DNA of 64,000 bases from Rhipidocladum racemiflorum (Eukaryota; Streptophyta; Magnoliopsida; Poales; Poaceae), in contig CM070581.1 in the NCBI GenBank assembly GCA_036346355.1, forward strand, positions 45,527,849-45,591,848, given 5' to 3'. Position numbers and translations under genes: made by a program. Positions 11,101 to 22,440 of the stretch are shown here, piece by piece (within the stretch, counting starts at the first letter, position 1; the number at the start of each line of letters is the position of its first letter). Under the pieces are notes generated by a model, which saw nothing but the letters and a program-made list of their open reading frames with translations, searched no databases and was not told the DNA's origin.

Positions 11101-12939
11101 ATCAAGGTACGGGTAGTCGATCTGGATCGATGAGCAGGACCCGGTTCCTGTGACCCTCGCTTGGCTTTTGCCGCTTTGTAACTGGTTGGCTCGTGAAGAT
11201 CCTCTACGAAGATATCACTTGGGACATCTGCCCGAGTGGCTCCCATCTTAGCCAACTCGTCTGGCCGCTTCATTATTGCGGCGGAGGACATGAACTACCT
11301 GCATCACAAACTTGCCTTCCAATTCTCGGACTTCTTTGGCGCGATGCCGCCATATTCGATCCACGCACAACCAAATCCTTCAGACTTGATTCACCACCAA
11401 TCGAGTCGCCGAACCGCCAAATTGGCCGGATTCCGAAAGTGATGTGGCGATCTGAAGCCCATGGATGAGGGCCTCGTACTCCGCGGCATTGTTTGAGGCC
11501 GAAGTGAATCCGAAGGACATACTTCAACCTGTCACCCTTAGGCGAGATAAGGAGGATTCCCGCCGCTCCTCCAAGCATGAGAGATCCGTCAAGTGCATGA
11601 CCCAATATTCGCTCTTCTTCTGTGCAGGAGTCCGGGATTCGGTCCACTCGGCCGTAAAGTCACCAAAGCCTGACTTGACGGCGGTGCGCGACTTGAACGA
11701 GATGTCGAAGCTCCAAGCTCACCGCCCACTTTGAAATTCTTCCAGAGCTTCCCGACATGAGGACCTCTCCCACGGGAAAGAAGTGACTACTCAAATCGAA
11801 TGTCCTTGAAGTAATGCTTCAGCTTCCGTGACGAGATCAAAATGGCGTCTGGCAGCCTTCCGGATTGGAGGATATCTTGTCTTGGATTCGCCAAGATTAC
11901 CGACGAAATAAATCGGCGTTGCACGCCGTAGCGGTGTCAGATTCCTCCCGCTTCCACAACTATCACGGCACTTACTACATGAGATGTTGCCGCTATGTAG
12001 AGCGTAAGAGGTTCACCTGGCGCGCCGCGATACTAAGACTGGGGAGTGGAGAGAAACACCTTGAGTTCTTCAAGGCCTGTGCCTCTGCCGCCCAATCAAA
12101 GCGATCTTGCTTCTTAAGGAGCTTGAAGAAAGGCATTCCCGGACCCCCACGTGAGATAAACTCGCCAAGCGCTACCATGCATCCGGTGAGCTTTTGGACC
12201 TCCTTTTGGTCAGTAGGCGGGGCCATTTTCATAATGGCTCCAATTTTCTCCGGTTCGGCTCGATCCCACGACGGAGACGATGAACCCGAGTAGTTTCGGA
12301 AGACACTCCAAAACGCACTTCTCGGGGTTTAGCCTCATCCTAACGCCCTTAGACTCTCGAACGCCTCGGCCAGGTCGGAGATAAGGCTATCTTGTGTCTG
12401 CGTTTTAACTACCACATCATCCACATAAGCTTCCACGTTATGCCCGAGCCGATGGTGAAAACACCGCTGCGCTGGCCGGTACGCTATGCGCCGGCATTCT
12501 TGAGCCCGAACGGCATGGTGATATAGCAATATGCTCGAATGGAGTGATAAACGGTCTTCTCGCAGTCTTCCTCTCGGCCGAATTTGATGATAGCCTGAAT
12601 AGGCGCCCGTAAAGCCGAGTAGCCGAGATCCCAAGTGGAGTCTACCACCTGATCAATACGAGGGAGACCAAAGGGATCTTTCGGACAAGCCTTGTTGAGG
12701 TTGGTGTAATCAACACACATGCGCCAGCTTTTATTCTTCTTCTGGACGAGTACAGGGTTCGCCAACCAGTCGGGATGATACACTTCTTTGATGAAGCCTG
12801 CAGCTAGCAGCTTTGTGATCTCCTCTCTGATGGCTTCTCGACGATCTTGAGCAAACCGTCGTAACCTTTGCTTGACGGGCCTGGCGGATTGGTTTACATT
12901 CAGTGCATGCTCGATCACCTCCCTGGGGACCCCGGGCAT
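11101..12939 (-). pseudogene. Reverse transcriptase and RNase H, element 1 (broken)
   Basis: RT is recognisable from WRMCVDYTNLNKACPKDPFG (about 12660-12740), a SGYHQI region and the catalytic YVDD at 12417-12428. The RT-RNase H thumb region follows (about 11993-12240), then an RNase H domain with DGSLMLGG and YVLRIHF (about 11440-11620). RT and RNase H copy the element RNA into DNA inside particles. Frameshifts at about 12610, 12340, 11700 and 11440 split the frame. Elements 2 and 3 give the guide for the order of domains. Confidence 0.85.
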
Positions 12940-13229
12940 ATCAGACGGCTTCCAGGCAAAGACGTCTTGGTTTGCCCGTAGAAAGGTGACGAGCGCGTTT
13001 TCCTATTCATCCCCGAGCCTTGTCCCGATCGAGACGGCTCGCGCCGGATCGGACGGGTCGAGGAGAATCCTCTTGGTGCCCTCCTCGGGGCCGATCCCGA
13101 GTTCTCGGCTTATGGTAGGGACATCGCCTTTCCGCTTGTCGAAATCCGCCTCTTGACGAATCCTTTCCCGTCCCGCCGCCTCCAGAGACTCGGCCATTTC
13201 GCAACTCTCTGTCGCAAGAGAAAGATCGC

Positions 13230-13901
13230 TTAACATCGCCACGTAGAGTGATAATACCACTCGGACCCGGCATCTTCAGATCGATACGCCAGTAGTGGGG
13301 CACCGCCATGAACTTGGCCAACTGGTCTCCCCAAGATGGCGTGATACGCCGCGAAGTCCGCCACCTCGGCTAAGGCTCGGCCCCGGTAGTTGTCCCTTGC
13401 GCCGAACGTGGATCGTAGAGTGATTTGTCCGAGTGGTACCGCCGACGCTCCGGTATCACTCCATGAAAAGGCGACGACCGCGTTTGAGGTCAGACCGCGG
13501 GATCCCCATATCGCCGAAAGTGTCTTCACGAAGAGGACGTTGAGCCCACTCCCACCGCCAATCAACACCCTTTTGAGCTTGATGCCGCGGACAACCGGCG
13601 CCAAGACCGGCGGGTATCTGCCGGGAATGGGATGCGATCTGGGTGATCCGTCGCGGTCGTAAGTTATTGCGACCTCGGACCACCGGACATATCGGGGGTC
13701 TCGGCTCATCGCATAGATGTCCCGAGCGGTGAGCTTTGCTTCCGCTTGACTCATATGCGGCCGAACCCCGAATATGTAGTTAAGCTCGAGGTCGACTTCC
13801 CGATAGTCTTCCTCACCGGCTTGAGGCGGTTTGTCGGCGGCATGACCGCTCGGACCTTGTCCACCTCTTGCTCTCGCGCGAACCTCTTTAGGGTGAAACA
13901 A
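13230..13901 (-). pseudogene. Protease region, element 1, catalytic Asp replaced
   Basis: This frame of 223 codons covers the linker after the zinc knuckle and the aspartic protease. Elements 2 and 3 have VLIDGGSGLNVLF. Here the codon at 13557-13559 gives Gly, so the motif reads VLIGGGSGLNVLF and the catalytic aspartate of the retropepsin is lost. The flanking frame also shifts. The protease would normally cut the Gag-Pol polyprotein in the particle. Confidence 0.8.
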
Positions 13902-15580
13902 TCCTTGGCGGCATGCCTCCCCTTTGGATGGAAAGGGCAGAGTGAGTTCATGACCTTATCATATCCATCCTCTTTGAGAGCGCGAGGATGAGTTGGCGCA
14001 ATGGCGCCACTAGCTCTTCGCCCTTGCGCTTTCTTTTCTTTCCGCCGAGGGGTTCAGATCGATCCTTCCCTTCATCACGCCGTTCGCCAGAGCCTCGGAG
14101 GCTGAAGCGTAACGGTCCGCTAGGGCGAACAGCTCCCTGACCGACGTGGGTGGCTTCCGACATCTTCTTGATGAGGTCGGGTCGCCGACTCCTTTCGAAG
14201 GCAGCTATCACAACCGCATCTGTGACGTCCGAACGGTGCTTTTCCTGTTCATGAAGCGCTTGACGAACTCCCGAGGGATTCGCTCCTCCTTTGGTGTAGC
14301 TGATATAGGTCCCAAGGGGTGCCTGGCGCCGTAAGTGCCTTGGAAATTTGAGATGAACTGCTCACACAGTATCTCCCCAGAATCTATAGAGTTCATTTGG
14401 AAGTCCGGTGAGCCATGCTTGGGCCTGTGGGCGAGAGGGTAACCGGCAAGTAGTTTGCCATTACTTTCTGATCCCCTGGCCCTCGACCGCCAGAGCGTAT
14501 ACTTGTAGCCAAGCCTCTGGGTCTCTCTCACCGTCAAACCTAGTGATGCCTTTAGGATTAAATCCATCGTGCCAAACCACTCGGCGTAGGTGAGGAGTAA
14601 ACGCACGGACCCCTTCGATGACTCGCGATACCCCGGGAGGTGATCGACGCCGAGGGGATCGCGACTTGGCGTATTCGCGGCCTCGCGGAAGGATGCCGGC
14701 GCTCATATTCGCCGGCTTGACGGCGTTGTTCCTCCCTTTCTCGATCGCGGCGCTGGCGCCGAGGTTCGAACGGAGGTCGCGGTGATGCTATGTCGCAAGT
14801 CGCTCAGCGGTAGAACATGATGTATCGACGGGCTTCCCGACCTGACCGGCCGCCGGTCGCCTGGTCCTCGCCGACCACGTGCGCCTCCTTCGCCGGCTGG
14901 TCGGTTTGAGTATGCCGGATAGCTGCCGCCGCCACCATGGCCTTTACTTGGGCCATGATCGGGCAATCGATCATCTGCCTCAAAGATAGGGGTCGTGGTA
15001 TCCAGGAGTGTCTTGGAGGCGACGATATTCTCGTGGGTACGAAACAGCCTGGTCCCCATCTTGGCTTGCAATGTCTTCATTGACAGCCCGGCGCGGTCCC
15101 GAGAGTACGCCACACGTCAAAGCTCGATCACTCGGCCTCCTTCCAAATCGGGCGGCGATCGAGGTGTCGGCGCTGCTGCGAATCTGCCGCGAGCCTTCGA
15201 TCACACGGACTCTACGGAAATTCCAGCAGCTCTCTAGGCTTTCTTCCGACTCGGCCCGAGGTGGGTGAGTCCGAGAAGACAAACCTAGGCGATCGGGGTG
15301 CCGAGTGGCTTGGCGGTGAGAACTCCCACCCTTCGTGCCTCGGCGTCCTCGAGCCCGACTCATGCCGAACGGGTCTTCGATCCCGCTCGGTACTTTAGAG
15401 TACGAGACAGGGGACCTTCCGATCGGCGCGAAGTCGTGGACGATGGATCGCCGAAACCTCACCGCCGTAGCGCGGTTCCTTGGAGAGAGAGAGGCTTCCC
15501 AGTCGTTGGAGATGAAGGTCAAGCTTAAACGGAAGACTGGCCCGGGCGAAGATCGTGGAGACTTCGCTCGTCGCAGCCAT
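13890..15580 (-). pseudogene. gag, element 1 (broken)
   Basis: The N-terminus begins at the MAATS-type start near 15580, shortly after the primer-binding site. The Gag core (PF03732 type) shows GITRFDGERDPEAWLQVYAL around 14480-14550. The zinc knuckle is C-x2-H-x4-H-x4-C (CPFHPKGRHAAKDC, about 13895-13940). Gag forms the particle and binds element RNA. At least five frame changes are visible, so it is not functional. Confidence 0.82.
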
Positions 15581-15608
15581 CAAGCTTGACGAAGATGTTG
15601 ACACAAGT

Positions 15609-15628
15609 CCCCTACCTGGCGCGCCAAC
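15609..15628 (-). promoter_or_regulatory. Primer-binding site, element 1
   Basis: On minus it reads GTTGGCGCGCCAGGTAGGGG immediately inside the 5' LTR, identical to the sites of elements 2 and 3. TGGCGCGCCAGGTAGGG is the usual tRNA primer site of Tat-lineage gypsy elements in grasses. Confidence 0.88.
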
Positions 15629-16196
15629 CGCCGACGATCTGCTTTAAGCAATGAGATTTGTGATTCTAGGGATTTGTGCGGATCTCGAGCTTGATGGTAA
15701 CACAGATGCGAGGGCAATCTGCTTTAGACAGGTTCGGGCTCTCTCGGAGGAGATAATACCCTAGTCCTGTGTTCTTGGATGTATTGTCTCTCTTTTTCTT
15801 GTTTCTCCCTCCTCCTTATATACCGGGGAGAATACATGATAGTTGGGCGCCACCGCCCTCGAACATGGTGGCCTGAACGACATGTCCCTTGTCCTTATCC
15901 GCCTTCACGCTCTACGCCCCGGAGAGGTGGTTATGCTTTCTCCGACCCACGCCGCCGCTTTGTCGTCCCAGCCTCCCGCAGTTCTGGCGGTGTCAGGCTG
16001 CATGCTTTGTTCCTGGCGGGTTGTTAGGGCGGGGCGCGAAGCTTCCGTGAAGGATCAGGAGTTGTCTTGGGGAGCAAGTCAAAGGTTTCCTCTGGGCCCG
16101 CCGTTGCGCTTCTGGGCTTTGGGCTTTCTGTTCCGCCTGTCAGGCCCAGTCGGGTGTAGGCCCCTCTTGTGGGGCCCCTGTCTCTGACATCCCACA
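15629..16196 (-). repeat. 5' LTR of element 1
   Basis: 568 bp, matching 3747-4315. The inner end reads CGCCGACG instead of TGTCGACG (two T to C changes). The outer end ...ATCCCACA at 16196 abuts the ACTAG target-site copy. The element promoter is expected on minus at the TATATAAG complement 15825-15832. Confidence 0.9.
15825..15832 (-). promoter_or_regulatory. LTR promoter TATA box, element 1
   Basis: CTTATATA on plus (TATATAAG on minus) at the same place in all family A LTRs, upstream of the well-conserved stretch that begins with AACACAGGACTAGGG. It is the likely start region for genomic RNA, inferred from position. Confidence 0.5.
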
Positions 16197-16201
16197 ACTA
16201 G

Positions 16202-16401
16202 CAACCGTGTTTTTTTAGTAAAATGCGGTGTTTTTTAGATTCTCTCTCGTCCTGTCCTTTACTAATAGAAAGTTTCTTCGGCTTTCTCTATTTTCTTTTG
16301 CTTTGTCTTTGTACAGGACAATCTTCGATCATTCAAAAGGCATTCAGAGCGAAAGAAGTAAAGGGCGAAGTTTACTCAAAAGATGTCTTACAGAAATTAC
16401 A
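16202..16401. other. Family B sequence after the element 1 insertion, 3' of accessory gene
   Basis: Continuation of 3746 once element 1 and one ACTAG copy are removed. It is T- and A-rich with no coding signal, and lies just downstream (on minus) of the stop of the family B accessory gene, so it probably holds that gene's 3' untranslated part. Confidence 0.45.
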
Positions 16402-16872
16402 TCACGAGTAGCTATGCCTTGCCCCGCCGCTCGGCTGGAGAACAATAAGCTCTTCTTTAAGAGCATCAAGCTCGGCCTCGAGGTCGATGACCCGCTTCTG
16501 AGCCGCGCGACCTTCCATAGCACCCTGGTGAAGACGCTGTGCTTCTTTCTGGTGCGCGTCGGCTGACTCAGTAGCCTCTTGCGCGGCCCGTCGAAGCTCA
16601 GAGACCTCCTGCATCAGCTTCTCCGCCTCTTCCTTCAGGTCGGCGTGATTGGACTCCAGGATTGATTTGTCCAGGGTGTTCTGGAAAATCCTTTCCCGAA
16701 GGTCCACGACAAACTCTTGGGCTTGGCACAGCTCTGTGTTGCCCGAAACTTGGAGCTTGGCCACTCGATGCTCAAGCTCGGCAATTCGGGCTTCTTGCTC
16801 GCCATGGTACTTGGCGAACTCGCCCTCGGAGATGGTCGCCGTGTCAAAATCCTCCATGGATCTAGCGACAAA
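16402..16872 (-). pseudogene. Last exon of family B antisense accessory gene (coiled coil)
   Basis: About 155 codons starting after a splice acceptor (TTCTTTGCAG on minus, ending at 16873) and ending at a stop near 16402. The protein is a long helix rich in E, A, Q, K and L (EQEARIAELEHRVAKLQ, then EAEKLMQEVSELRRAA and VIDLEAELDALKEEL) with heptad spacing, so it is a coiled coil. Its upstream exons lie at 20643-21757 and 48816-49936 after removing later insertions. It probably dimerises; the true role is unknown. Confidence 0.62.
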
Positions 16873-17009
16873 CTGCAAAGAAGAACGTGTCAGATGTTCG
16901 AACACCGAAGAAGAGGAAGAACAATGTAAAAAGACCAAGTTTTACCAGGAGGGTGCGACAAATCATGTTGCTTTAACCTGCTCACGGCTAAGGGTCGAAA
17001 CTCCAAACC

Positions 17010-20000
17010 TGTAACATCCCAAAATTTGGTTTATTTACATTTATTAAGTTATTTGAATTTTTGAGAATTTTCTGGAATTTAACTGGAAATTTTGGAATTT
17101 ATTTGAACATAGGCTTGCTTGAACTAATTGAATTAAATAAATATCATGCATTTTTGCATAAGCACAAAATCTAAAAATTTGTTTATAATTAAGATAATGG
17201 GTAGATGAGAGTGTTCTCTTCAAATATTTTCGAAAAATATGTTATATAACGTACGTCGTTGATTTTATAAAAATCGGTACATATGTCTGATTCACGAAAA
17301 GAATTTTCGCGGAAAATCTACACGTCCAAAATTCGCGAAACCAACTTTGTTAAGTTCCAAGTAGTTCCTAGTATCTTAGAGGAATTTCCTGGATTTTTAG
17401 AGCCGCTCTGCTATTTTTTTTCCTCCTAAACTCATTTTGAGAACATAGGTGTATATGCATGTATTTGTGCCCCATGCATTCACGTATGTTCATTCGATTC
17501 TCATGTGTGCATGAAGCAGTACGTGCCTTTCTCTTGAATGAAGTGTTACTGGCTGTATTGGTTTTTGCCGTTTCCATTTTGTGCAGCCGCCTCCATCTCC
17601 TGGCAACGCTTCCGTTACTGCAGTGCGTGAACTAGCAGCCCTTCCCACTCCCTGCACGCAACGAGTAAAAACTCCAGCCGTTTCCACTTCTCTTCTCTCC
17701 AGCCGTGCATGCACACGTGAAGTCCTAGTCATTTCCTTTCTCACGAAGCGTTCACTTTTCCAGCCTTCCACATTCCCAAGCCATTTCCATTTAAGCTCTC
17801 ACGTCAACATTTTCATTTGATCACCATTCCATTTCCTAGTGAGTACGCTTTCAGCCATAGCCTTCCCTAGCCACTTCTATTTCCTTCAACCATCGTGCAC
17901 TGCCGTTGTCGTTGCCGCCGGGTGCGCCGCCAACGTCTACATCGCCGCCGTCTCATCGCCGTCGCCGTTGTCGTTAACGCTGCCGCCGCCGTTGAAGTCG
18001 CCTCTACCATCGTCACCGTCACCGTCGCACTCTCCGGCCTCGCCTTCTTCCGCGTCGATGATCCGCGCTACTGCCCGTCGTCGATTGGTACCTTTTTATT
18101 TCTTTTGTGCGCACTCTACCTCTATTGATCGATTGATCCTGTCGGCGCGTAATCGTGTATATATATATGTTAGTATATATACGTATAGATTAGGCGAATG
18201 TATTCTGTAGCCTGCGCATATACATGTCTACGTGTAGGTATACTTGGTCGATTCACGTGTAGATATAGTCGCGCGTAGATATATTCGGTTGCTATGCATG
18301 TAAAAATATATATCGTAGCATATTGATTCGGTACTCTCTGTTATTAAACGTTAGCAGTATGTATATGTATAGATATATTCGTCGGATCTGCATAGATATA
18401 TTCGGCCAATTTGCAAGTATAAATTTTCTATATGCATTTATACGGTTATATTAGGAAGAATACATGTTTAATTACGCATTGTATTAGGTGGTTTCGGTTC
18501 CTCACGTAGCTAACCGCACCAACAAGAATACGCATTTATCATGTGAACAGTGCCATGCAAAGAAGAAACAGGAAGTTAGTTTGTACATGCTTTTTTTTCC
18601 ACAAATTGTAAAATTTGTCATTTTCGCTACAAATTCGTTCTAAGTCCGAATCGCTTGCAATAAATTTTGTTAATTAGTAAATATTAATACCATTCTACAG
18701 TAATTTTTGTGAAATTTTACAATTAAATTTATACTACTAAACTATTCGCGGAAAGTCCAAATTTATGAGTTTGATAGCTCCTAAACTATACGTCCAAAAA
18801 TTCCAAAATAAATTTTATAAATCTTAGAAAATGCTAAACTAATTATCTGGAAGTTTTCATAAAATTACAACCTAGTTTGATTTGTAGCATTTTCTAAATA
18901 TGTGTTGTATGTTGATTTGCGTGTTTATTTTGTTCTTTAACTGTTGCGCGTAGACATCAAACTGTGTGAGGGAGTTGATTTCGAGGAACAAGCTCAAGCT
19001 CAAGATCTAGACCAAAACCAGCTAATCTTTGAAGGCAAGTTGTGCTTTGACCATATTGCTCCTAGTTTTTGAAATGTATTTTGATTTAAATTATGCATGC
19101 TATGTTGATTAAAATGAATTAATATAATTTGGGTAAAATAGTTAAAAAACCTAATTGTTAAATCCACCCTTGATGATAATATTTGTATGCCATGTATCCA
19201 TTGTCACCTTAAGTTGGTTTATTTAGTTGGATGTTAATATTGTGCCAACACGGGAGGCTAGACCGTGAATAGTTGCTTAGCCATGCTTACGTGAAATGTG
19301 TTTCCAATGGCAAAATAATATTGACTAATGATATACGGAATGAATTTTGGAATCAGTGTAATCTTGCCACGTGATGATGTGAAGTGTAGGTACCTTTTTG
19401 GTTCTACATGGTAACTGGTATTATTGTTGGCATGTATTGCACAATAATCAATCTGGGGTGGGAAAATATTTAGACTGTGGCAAGTGATTAACGGGGGGCC
19501 CGATGTGGCACATGGGAGAGATGTTGATTTAATTTGGTTTTGTGAACTTTGGGTAGTCTTGCCACGGTCACCCTAAGGACTTAACCTTGCAAGCCTTTGA
19601 ACTGGGCCAATCATGCAACCACATGTCTGTAATGGGGCGGACCTAGTTGAGTACGATTCCGAAGTCTTAGCATGTGAGACCTCAGGTGGTTTTTGTATCT
19701 GTAAATGTGGAAAGAAGGGTGTAGTGTTTACCGATTGGTCTTACATCTCTTCAACGGTATACGTTAGCCCTGTACTTCCGCTCCGCAAAAGGGAAGGGAC
19801 AGCGGGAACTATACCGGGAGGTACGCATGCGAGGATAGAGGTTTCGGAAAGGCTTTGTTACTGTCACTCGCCTTCGTGGTGTTTGACTGTATCGTGTGGG
19901 TAAAGTGCATAACCTCTGCAGAGTGTGTAAAAAATCTATTCGAATAGCCGAGTCGACGGAACTGGACAACGCTCGGGGATTACAGTTAAGGGTTAGATTT

Positions 20001-20637
20001 TCTAAAATAATGTGGAAATGGGTGGCCGAGTGCCAGAGATAACTGCTGAAGTAAATTAGAGCTTGGAGCCGAATTGTTTAAAAAGATATTGATAACTTAT
20101 TATATAATATGGTTTTACTGCTTTTGAATCTATTAAGGTTATTTAATTAAAGCAAAATGCTATTTGAGGCAAAACAACCACTTAAGCCATTCCTTTGGAA
20201 GAAGCCCTGCATATAGTAATAGGATTGCACTTCTGTGCATGACTTGCTGAGTATGTTGTATACTCACCCTTGCTTCCAACAAAATCATCAGCTGAGGAAA
20301 AGACTACAACTTCAAAGGAGGAGAAGTTCCGCGAGGTGGCAGTTATCTAGGAGTTGAACCTTGTCAGTTGCCTGTGGCATACTGTTGGGTGTCACCGATG
20401 TTCTTTGTTCCGCTGCTGATTATTTACTTTTGTTATTGTAAGCCCTGCGTGGCAGACTATTTGTAAGTTGACCTTAAGGTCTTGTAACCAGTTTATTTAA
20501 TGTTTGAAGTACTTTATTATTAATTCCGCTGTGTATGATTGTGGTACTTTAACCCTGTTTGATTGTGTGTACTAGCGTGATCCTGGACTAGTACAGAATA
20601 CACAGAGGGTCCGAATTTGCAGATTCGGGTCCCGACA
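17010..20637. mobile_element. Solo LTR, family C (3628 bp), TSD AAACC
   Basis: Starts TGTAACATCCC at 17010 and ends GGTCCCGACA at 20637. It is flanked by exact 5-bp copies AAACC at 17005-17009 and 20638-20642. No internal gag or pol sequence is present, so it is a solo LTR left by LTR-LTR recombination. Notable contents are a CGCCGCCG/CCGTCG-rich block at 17880-18060, AT-rich sequence with many TATATA steps at 18160-18450, and a GAGTATGTTGTATACTC hairpin near 20250. The short ORFs inside are not considered genes. It splits the family B accessory gene. Confidence 0.93.
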
Positions 20638-20642
20638 AAACC

Positions 20643-21757
20643 CGGGCCTAGCCTGAGTAGGATTTCCATCATCCCGAGCCGGCGAATGACTCGGTCGAGG
20701 TCTACCATCACCCCGAGCATCCGACATGCTCGGGGGAATAAGAGCGAGGGCCCCCTGGTCCCTCTCCTCCTGCGCAGCGTTCTCCTCTAGACCTTGCCCC
20801 ACTTGGGGATGGTCTTCCTCCAAGATCGGCTCCTCCGGCAGGCGCTCTACCTCCAGAACAGGTCCTAATTGGGGATGCACTTCCTCCAACTCAGGCTCTC
20901 CGCGCGGAGATTGTTCCTTGGGGACGAGCTCCTCCTGAAGGCCCTCCTGCTCCGGAACCCCCGGGACATCGTCCTGAGCAACCTCCATGCTCGGAACCTC
21001 AGGCTAAACCTCAACATCTCCGGGGCTCGGGGTCCCAACCTGCTTGCTCCCCTGGAGACCTTGCTCCTCTAGCGCCACGGGGCCTCTACGACCTGCTGTG
21101 CATCATCATGTAGAAGCTCTCCAAGCTCCTCGGACATCACCAGGTCGGCGGCGAGCTGGAGCACCTTCTCCGCTGCAGAGTAAAGGATCCCTTCAGCTAT
21201 TTTCCCTAAGTCTAAAGATAAGAGACGAGCTATCACGCCCACGTCGTCGGAGTGGGGTAGCTCGAGCATCCAGAAAAGAGAGGAAGGACAAAAATATGCG
21301 TATGGGGAAAGTGACCTTACCTTCGACAAGCCTTGTGGTTTCATCCTCTGTGTTCTCGCTATCGTCTGTGGAGGGCTTGCTCATGGCAACGTAGGCCTCG
21401 ATGATGGCCTCGACCCTTTCCTTGGCCATGTCGCTAGCCCGTGCCATCGTAGGGTCGACCGCTTCCATGTCGACGCCCTCGATGGCTATTGTCGGCCATG
21501 TCGGTCCTGCACCCGGCGACCTACGGCGCCTCATGATGAGAGCGCATCGTCCTCTTCCTCCTCCTCAACCTTCGCCTTCGCGAGGCTCGCAACCGCCTAC
21601 ACCAGCTGAGCTTGGAGAGCTGTGATCTGCTCCTCCAATTGCTCCTTGCTCACAGGGGTCTTGGCTGCTGCTTCAGCCCTCTTGGCCTCTTCGGCCAGCT
21701 ATTGCAAGCGAGCCGTCAAAGCTAGTTTCTTGTTCTTGAAGTCGACAAACCACCACC
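20643..21757 (-). pseudogene. Middle exons of family B antisense accessory gene
   Basis: On minus from 21757 there is first a helical stretch with AEEAKRAEAAA and EQLEEQITALQAQL (about 21600-21720, interrupted by stops). Then comes a frame with DPTMARASDMAKERVEAIIE (about 21320-21530) ending at a likely GT donor near 21320. An exon follows with GKIAEGILYSAAEKVLQLAA (about 21080-21220). Then an acidic, proline-rich part (20643-20988) has repeated P-E-L-E-E and EEDHPQ-like units. Stops and a frame change show decay. It joins 48745 on its upstream side, at the CCACC target of element 2. Confidence 0.6.
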
Positions 21758-22339
21758 TGTCGACGATCGGTTTCCCCGGCAATGAGATTTGTGATTCTAG
21801 GGGATTCGTGCGGGATCTGAGCTTGATGGTAACACAGGATGCGAGGGCAATCAGTGTTTAGACAGGTTCGGGCTCTCTCAAAGGAGATAATACCCTAGTC
21901 CTGTGTTCTTGGATATATGAGCGTCTCTCCTTTCTTGTTTCTCCCTCCTCCCCTTATATATTGGGGGAAGGATACATGATAGATGGGCGCCACCGGGCCC
22001 TCAACATGGTGGCCTCACCAACACGTACTTTTCCTTCGTCGGCTATGGCGCACTACGTCTTGGAGAGGTGGTTGTGCTTTTCCCCGACCCGCGCCTGCCG
22101 CCCTGTCAGGTTCCAGAGCCTGCAGGCTCTGCGAATGTCAGGCTGCAAGCTCCGCTTTTGGCGGGTTGTTTGGGCGTGGCGCGAAGCTTCCCCGAAGGAT
22201 CGGGAGTTGCCTTGGGGAACAAGTCGAAACCTCCTCCGGGTTCGTCGTGGCGCTTCTGGGCTTTGGGCCTCATCGCTCACTGTCTAGCCCAGTCGGGTAC
22301 AGGCCCCACTTGCGGGACCCCTATCTCGGACATCCCACA
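21758..22339 (-). repeat. 3' LTR of element 2
   Basis: 582 bp from TGTCGACGATCGG to ACATCCCACA. It is followed at 22340 by GCAGCCCCCAAGTGC, whose complement is the purine-rich tract GCACTTGGGGGCTGC directly before the LTR in element sense. CCACC precedes it. Confidence 0.92.
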
Positions 22340-22440
22340 GCAGCCCCCAAGTGCTTTAGGATTGGATTTCCGTCTCTTATCCTGTCATAGAGATTTATAC
22401 GGGAAAAAAGATCGTAAAGAACTTGTAGTGTGAAGCCACT

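Larger units (their letters stand above)
3747..16196 (-). mobile_element. Element 1: full-length Ty3/gypsy (Tat lineage) family A retrotransposon
   Basis: A 12,450-bp element read on the minus strand. It has LTRs of 569 bp (3747-4315, 3' LTR) and 568 bp (15629-16196, 5' LTR), starting TGTGGGATGTC and ending near GTCGACA in element sense. Perfect 5-bp target-site duplications ACTAG lie at 3742-3746 and 16197-16201. The order in element sense is 5' LTR, primer-binding site, gag, protease, RT, RNase H, integrase, then two genes in antisense, a tandem repeat array, a polypurine tract and the 3' LTR. All coding regions carry frameshifts or stops. Compared with elements 2 and 3 it shows many single G or C losses in short homopolymers, in the LTRs as well as the interior. 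It is judged non-autonomous now. Confidence 0.93.

Noticed and set aside
17839..18210. 123- and 77-codon ORFs in solo LTR C
   Set aside because: Made by CGCCGCCG/CCGTCG-type low-complexity sequence; no counterpart and no splice or start support.
1..20637. 1-1801 and 17010-20637 as the two LTRs of one element
   Set aside because: The right copy has its own target-site pair AAACC, and neither copy is followed by a primer-binding site or preceded by a purine tract.
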